A stretch of DNA of 64,000 nt, from NCBI GenBank assembly GCA_965217205.1, contig OZ244254.1, positions 2,914,001 to 2,978,000 on the forward strand, read 5' to 3'. Both the position numbers and the translations under genes were made by a program. Under the pieces are notes generated by a model, which saw only the letters and a list, made by a program, of their open reading frames with translations, searched no databases and was not told the DNA's origin. This document shows positions 59,560 through 64,000 of the stretch, piece after piece (position 1 is the stretch's first letter; each line of letters begins with the position of its first letter). This DNA is from Maricaulis sp947259345. GTDB lineage: Bacteria > Pseudomonadota > Alphaproteobacteria > Caulobacterales > Maricaulaceae.

Positions 59560-60630
59560 ATGATCTTGCAGATTATCGCCGCTGGCCTTTTGACCCTTCA
59601 ATCCACTACGCCGCTTCTCGAAGAGCCGGTCAGGCCTCGAAATGAGGTCGGGCAGATCGATGGGTCCCGCACGGAGATCGCCGTGCTCGGCACACCCCAT
59701 CTGAGCAGTATTGACGGCTTTGACCCGGTCTGGGCCGACGCCGTTGTGTCGCGTCTGGCAGACTGGCAGCCTGATCTCGTGCTGATCGAGCAGTTGCCGG
59801 CCCCCGAAATCGAGATGATGCGGGCAGACGCCGACTATTCGGATGTCATTGCTCAATTCGCAGCGCGCACGATCGAGATTTCCGATGAGGCCCTGATATC
59901 TCTGGATATCACCCGGTCCGAGGCGCGCAACGCGCTGGAAACCCCTTTGCCAGAGATGCCCTCGCCGGAACAACAGCGTGAGCGGGCGGCGCTTTTTCTT
60001 GCCAATATGGAGCCCACATCCGCGCTCGTTCAGTGGCAGAGATTGCCGGCTGCGGAACGGCGGGTCGGTGATGGTTTGACCGAGACATTGGTGGAGCAGC
60101 TGGAAACCGAGGCGGCCCGCATCAATGAAACCACACTCTTCGCAGCAGCCATCGCCAACGCGACTGGCCTTGACCGCATCCATCCCTTCGACAGCCATGC
60201 GGAAAAGCGGGCTTTCCTGTCCGACATTGACGTGGTGATGCAGGCCTTCCAGGCCAGCCGCGTGATGCAGGACGTCATGCAGGGCGAAGCCGCCGCAGCG
60301 CTCCGCGCCGCAACAGTCGGCATCGATAGTGCGGACGCACTTCTGGCTGTCCTGCGGCGCGTCAATGGCCCCGGCCACCAACGCCTCGACATCGCCGTCC
60401 AGTGGACCTCTTTCACCAGTGCAGACATGAACGGTCTGGGTCGGCAGCGCGTGGCCTATTGGGAAAGCCGAAATCTGCGCATGGCAGCGAATATCCGCGA
60501 GATCACGGCCCGCTATCCGGGCGCTCGTGTGCTGGTCATTGTCGGATCGGCCCACAAACCCTATCTCGACGACCTATTGGGCCGTGCGATGGACGTCGCG
60601 CTGGTCGATACTGTCGGCCTGCTCGAATAG
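59560..60630 (+). CDS. DUF5694/TraB-like protein
   Basis: A 356-residue protein with a signal-like N-terminus (MILQIIAAGLLTLQS). The opening strand EIAVLGTPHLSS and the LVLIEQLPAPE block, with RVLVIVGSAHKPYLDDLL near the C-terminus, match DUF5694, which is related to the TraB/GumN (ChaN-like, EreA-like) fold. Those proteins use paired histidines and glutamates. AGGGAGGA precedes the ATG at 59560. It lies on the opposite strand between ccmC and ccmB, splitting the ccm genes. Function unknown. Confidence 0.85.
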   Translation: MILQIIAAGLLTLQSTTPLLEEPVRPRNEVGQIDGSRTEIAVLGTPHLSSIDGFDPVWADAVVSRLADWQPDLVLIEQLPAPEIEMMRADADYSDVIAQFAARTIEISDEALISLDITRSEARNALETPLPEMPSPEQQRERAALFLANMEPTSALVQWQRLPAAERRVGDGLTETLVEQLETEAARINETTLFAAAIANATGLDRIHPFDSHAEKRAFLSDIDVVMQAFQASRVMQDVMQGEAAAALRAATVGIDSADALLAVLRRVNGPGHQRLDIAVQWTSFTSADMNGLGRQRVAYWESRNLRMAANIREITARYPGARVLVIVGSAHKPYLDDLLGRAMDVALVDTVGLLE

Positions 60631-60633
60631 GGC

Positions 60634-61302
60634 CTAGCTCAGTCGGCTCCGAATCGCCGCCGCAATTCCGAACGGCGCCAGCGCGGTCGTCCCCAGCGAT
60701 ACCGCCAGCGTCAACAGAAGATTGGCGACCGCCCGTTCATCGCCCTCGAAGGCCGAGCGTCCCGCGCCCGCTGCAAAAATCAGGACTGGCACCATCATCG
60801 GTGTGGCGATCAGCGCAATCAGCAGTCCGCTGCGCCGAATGCCTGCGGCCAGCGCGCCGGCGAAACCGGCAATCAGGGACAGGGCCGGAATGGCGGCAAG
60901 CAAGGCCAGCGCTCCAATGAGTGCGGGCTGGACGGGCACGCCATACATCATCGCCCCCAGACAGCCGATCACCGGCAGGGGCCAAAGCGTCGCGGCGGCC
61001 TGTCCCATTACCTTGGCCAGGACCAGCCAGGCCGGGGACACGCCACTGAGCAGATAGAGCTCGGCGGTCCCGTCGCCATGATCGTCTCCGAACAGGCGAT
61101 CCGCCGATTGCAGGACGGAGAGGAGCGCGGCAAAGCCCATGATCCCGGGACCGACCGCCGAAAGGAGGTCCGCTGCGGGGCCGATGGCCAGCGGTGCCAG
61201 GGTAATCGCAGCCAGGAAGAATGCGGCCGGACCCGCCGCACCACCACCGCCGGACCAGGCCAGACGGGCTTCTCGCGCGAAGACAGCGCCCAGCGCGTTC
61301 AT
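60634..61302 (-). CDS. ccmB: Heme exporter protein CcmB
   Basis: A 222-residue six-helix membrane subunit of the CcmAB ABC transporter. CcmB blocks are clear: FFLAAITLAPLAIGPAADLL, GDDHGDGTAELYLLSGVSP and ALLAAIPALSLIAGFAGALA. It starts 4 bp inside the ccmA stop (ATGA). It works with CcmA to power release of heme-loaded CcmE. Its stop is 3 bp from the convergent DUF5694 stop. Confidence 0.94.
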   Translation of the reverse strand: MNALGAVFAREARLAWSGGGGAAGPAAFFLAAITLAPLAIGPAADLLSAVGPGIMGFAALLSVLQSADRLFGDDHGDGTAELYLLSGVSPAWLVLAKVMGQAAATLWPLPVIGCLGAMMYGVPVQPALIGALALLAAIPALSLIAGFAGALAAGIRRSGLLIALIATPMMVPVLIFAAGAGRSAFEGDERAVANLLLTLAVSLGTTALAPFGIAAAIRSRLS

Positions 61303-61922
61303 CGGTGCGCTCCCAGATCGATCCGCTTGGCCTCGGGCCAGTCGAGCAGCTGATGGGTCGCCGCGATCACACTGCCGCCGCGGGCGCGATGCCAGGCCAC
61401 AAGCGCCGCCAGACGCGCGCGACCACCGCCATCGAGCGGGCCGGCCGGCTCGTCGAGCAGCCAGATCGGACGATTGGACAGGGCGACGCGGACCAGGGCG
61501 GTGCGCCTCTGCTGCCCGCGGGAGAGACGCGAAGCGGGGCGATCGATCAGGCTTTCCACGGCCATCCCCCGCATCAGCGGCAGAATGGCCTTGCGGCTCT
61601 GCCCGGTCAGGTCGGCCCAGAAGCGCAGCGCGGACCGGGGCGTCTCATTGTGTTTGAGGCCATCGGCATGCCCAAGCCAGCCCAGATAGTCCGCGGCAGC
61701 CTCACCCGGCGGCAAATCGCCAAAGCGGATCTCACCGGCATCGGGTCGGATGAAACCGGCGAGCGCGCGAAGCAGGGTCGTCTTGCCGGTCCCGTTCGGG
61801 CCGCTCATCAGCACCGCGTCACCGGGGGCCAGTTCCAGGGAGAAATCGCGCACCAGCTCGATCCCGCCGCGCGCCAGAGACAAACCGGAAACCCGAAGTG
61901 TTTCGGTCGCAAGGGCCGGCAT
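61299..61922 (-). CDS. ccmA: Heme exporter ATP-binding protein CcmA
   Basis: An ABC ATPase of 207 residues. Walker A is GPNGTGKTTLLRALAG, the signature is RLSRGQQRRTALVRVALS (SRGQ instead of SGGQ, usual in CcmA), and Walker B is IWLLDEPAGPLDGGG with the H-loop ATHQ. The start is uncertain: ATG 61922 gives the family length, while ATG 61952 and 61982 extend it. It is divergent from acnA. Confidence 0.94.
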   Translation of the reverse strand: MPALATETLRVSGLSLARGGIELVRDFSLELAPGDAVLMSGPNGTGKTTLLRALAGFIRPDAGEIRFGDLPPGEAAADYLGWLGHADGLKHNETPRSALRFWADLTGQSRKAILPLMRGMAVESLIDRPASRLSRGQQRRTALVRVALSNRPIWLLDEPAGPLDGGGRARLAALVAWHRARGGSVIAATHQLLDWPEAKRIDLGAHR

Positions 61923-62114
61923 GTCCGGAGCAATTTCGGTCGCGCTTTGCATGGTGATGCATGTCGCCCGACAGCGCCCCATCCGTCAACGCACGGAACG
62001 CCGCATTGCAGCAAACCGAATGTCCGGCTAAAACCCCGCCAAAACATGTGGCCGTAATCTGCGGCCCGCCTCCCCACCGGGTATTTTACCCCTGACCCCA
62101 TGAGGACGACGCAT

Positions 62115-64000
62115 ATGGCCTCTCTCGACAGTTTTTCCTGTAAACGCACCCTCACCGCTGCCGGTGAAACCTATGTCTATTACGACCTGAAGGTCGCCGA
62201 AGCGAATGGCCTGGCCGGGGTGTCCCGCCTGCCGGGATCGCTGAAAGTGCTCCTGGAAAACCTGCTGCGCTTTGAAGACGGCAAGACTGTCACCAAGGCC
62301 GATATCGAGGCGATGGCCGAATGGCTGACGACCCGCAAGTCTACCCATGAGATCGCCTACCGCCCGGCGCGCGTCGTGATGCAGGACTTCACTGGCGTTC
62401 CGGCCGTGGTCGACCTTGCTGCCATGCGCGATGCCGCGACCAAGCTTGGCGCCGACCCGGACCGTATCAACCCGCAAGTCCCGGTCGACCTGGTCATTGA
62501 CCACTCGGTGATGGTCGATAATTTCGGCCAGGCCAACAGCTTCGCCAAAAATGTCGAACGCGAATACGAGCGCAATGGCGAGCGCTACAAATTCCTCAAA
62601 TGGGGCGCCAAGGCGTTCGACAATTTCCGCGTCGTTCCGCCGGGCACGGGCATCATTCACCAGGTCAATCTGGAGAATCTCGCCCAGGCGGTCTGGACCA
62701 AAGAAGAAAACGGCGAAACCGTCGCCTATCCGGACACCTGTGTCGGCACGGACAGCCACACCACCATGATCAACGGCCTTGCCGTTCTGGGCTGGGGTGT
62801 CGGCGGCATTGAAGCCGAAGCGGCCATGCTCGGCCAGCCGGTCTCCATGCTCATCCCGGAAGTCATCGGCTTCGAGCTGACCGGCAAGCTGCCGGAGGGC
62901 GCGACCGCCACCGACCTGGTCCTGAAAGTCGTGGAAATGCTGCGCCAGAAAGGCGTGGTCGGCAAATTCGTGGAGTTCTACGGCACCGGTCTCGACCATC
63001 TCTCTCTGGAAGACGAAGCCACCATCGCCAACATGGCCCCGGAATACGGCGCCACTTGCGGCTTTTTCCCGGTCGACAATGAAACACTCGCCTATCTCAA
63101 GGCGACCGGCCGTGACGACAAGCGCGTCGCGCTGGTGGAGGCCTATTCCAAGGCCCAGGGCATGTTCCGCCCGGAGTATGACGCTGACCCGATCTTCACG
63201 GACACGCTGCATCTCGACATGTCGACCGTCGTCCCGGCCGTCTCAGGTCCCAAGCGCCCGCAGGACTGGATCGAACTGTCCAACGCCGCCGCTGGATTTT
63301 CGCGCATCATGGAAAGCGAGTACGGCAAGGGTAATGAGCTGGACAAATCCGCACCGGTCGAGGGCGAAGACTATGCCTTCACCAATGGCGATGTCGCGAT
63401 CGCGGCCATCACCTCCTGCACCAACACGTCCAATCCGTCCGTCATGCTCGGCGCCGGCCTTCTGGCCCGCAATGCCGTGGCCAAGGGCCTCAAGACCAAG
63501 CCCTGGGTGAAGACCTCGCTGGCCCCGGGCTCGCAGGTTGTCACCGATTACCTGCTGCGCGCCGGCCTGAATGACGATCTCGACGCGCTCGGCTTCGATC
63601 TCGTCGGCTATGGCTGCACGACCTGTATCGGTAATTCCGGACCGCTGCCGCCGGCGATTTCCAAGACCATCAACGAGAATGACCTCGTCGCGACCTCCGT
63701 CCTGTCGGGCAATCGCAATTTTGAAGGCCGCATCTCCCCGGATGTGCGCGCCAACTACCTGGCCTCGCCGCCGCTGGTTGTCGCCTACGCCCTGGCCGGC
63801 TCGATGAAGGTCAATCTGGTGACCGACCCGCTGGGTCAGGACCAGGATGGCAATGACGTCTATCTCAAGGACATCTGGCCGAGCTCGGCCGAGATTGCCG
63901 AAATGGTTCGCACCTCGGTCACGCCGGACATGTTTGCCAAGCGCTATGCCGACGTGTTCAAGGGCGATGACGCCTGGGCCGGTATCGAGGTTTCCGGCGG
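62115..64000 (+). CDS. acnA: Aconitate hydratase A (partial, runs off the right edge)
   Basis: The frame is open from ATG 62115 to the window end, about 628 codons of roughly 890. It isomerises citrate to isocitrate in the TCA cycle. The [4Fe-4S] cysteines are all present: Cys435 in ITSCTNTSNPSVM, and Cys501 and Cys504 in GCTTCIGNSGPL, the same numbers as in E. coli AcnA. It opens ASLDSFSCKRTLTAAGETY. GAGGA lies upstream. The C-terminal swivel domain is outside the window. Confidence 0.97.
   Translation, partial: MASLDSFSCKRTLTAAGETYVYYDLKVAEANGLAGVSRLPGSLKVLLENLLRFEDGKTVTKADIEAMAEWLTTRKSTHEIAYRPARVVMQDFTGVPAVVDLAAMRDAATKLGADPDRINPQVPVDLVIDHSVMVDNFGQANSFAKNVEREYERNGERYKFLKWGAKAFDNFRVVPPGTGIIHQVNLENLAQAVWTKEENGETVAYPDTCVGTDSHTTMINGLAVLGWGVGGIEAEAAMLGQPVSMLIPEVIGFELTGKLPEGATATDLVLKVVEMLRQKGVVGKFVEFYGTGLDHLSLEDEATIANMAPEYGATCGFFPVDNETLAYLKATGRDDKRVALVEAYSKAQGMFRPEYDADPIFTDTLHLDMSTVVPAVSGPKRPQDWIELSNAAAGFSRIMESEYGKGNELDKSAPVEGEDYAFTNGDVAIAAITSCTNTSNPSVMLGAGLLARNAVAKGLKTKPWVKTSLAPGSQVVTDYLLRAGLNDDLDALGFDLVGYGCTTCIGNSGPLPPAISKTINENDLVATSVLSGNRNFEGRISPDVRANYLASPPLVVAYALAGSMKVNLVTDPLGQDQDGNDVYLKDIWPSSAEIAEMVRTSVTPDMFAKRYADVFKGDDAWAGIEVSG

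Noticed and set aside
1..64000. tRNA, rRNA or CRISPR arrays
   Set aside because: I saw no cloverleaf with T-loop consensus, no rRNA-like sequence and no regularly spaced repeats; this was by eye, so a covariance-model scan could still find a small RNA.

Overview
The window looks like a GC-rich alphaproteobacterial chromosome, probably Maricaulis-like (Hyphomonadaceae/Maricaulales). The reasons are the TCA genes spread over one region (mdh, sucCD, sucAB, sdhCDAB, acnA), a split ccm locus, and many Caulobacterales-type families such as DUF885, DoxX, MNIO/DUF692 and DUF2141. The assignment is inference from gene content; no database was searched.

Region 1 (1-8.4 kb) is accessory DNA. It holds a heavy-metal RND efflux pair (adaptor tail and CzcA/CusA-type pump), lspA, a ZntR/CadR/PbrR-type MerR regulator, a divergent CDF transporter with unusual metal-site residues, and an isoprenylcysteine-methyltransferase-like membrane protein. 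An IS66-family element of 2540 bp follows. Its terminal inverted repeats can be placed, its DDE transposase is frameshifted, and it has no flanking target duplication. It cuts a small membrane-protein gene on its right.

Region 2 (8.4-15.8 kb) carries sucB, sucA, sucD and sucC, all on the minus strand, with a strong terminator after sucD. Region 3 (15.9-25.3 kb) contains a degenerate GGDEF/EAL-like protein, a complete bufferin operon (a RiPP metallophore system: BufA1 precursor, MNIO BufB1, BufC1, DoxX), a carotenoid-oxygenase operon, and a membrane-bound LytTR regulator divergent from it. Region 4 (25.5-32.8 kb) has tspO, mdh, an XRE/membrane-protein pair with a clear operator, an AraC regulator, an O-methyltransferase, zapE, a thioesterase and an iron alcohol dehydrogenase.

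Region 5 (32.7-35.1 kb) is the most unusual part. A 2310-bp segment encoding an S9-peptidase-like protein without the nucleophile serine lies between two exact 54-bp copies of the alcohol dehydrogenase gene start. The outer copy forms a 19-codon leader whose stop overlaps the insert gene's start codon (ATGA), so the cargo gene appears to borrow the dehydrogenase's translation start.

Region 6 (35.3-64 kb) is core and ordinary accessory chromosome: mmsA, an ArsR regulator, an acyltransferase, LysR, two DUF885 lipoprotein/secreted peptidase-like genes, an FG-GAP repeat protein, sdhC-sdhD-sdhA-DUF3052-sdhB, an SDR, an M61-type peptidase, mtaB-ftsY-DMT-yciB, a MarR protein with a histone-H1-like tail, ccmG-ccmD-ccmC, an oppositely oriented DUF5694 gene, ccmB-ccmA, and the start of acnA, which runs off the right edge. 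I saw no rRNA, tRNA or CRISPR array.
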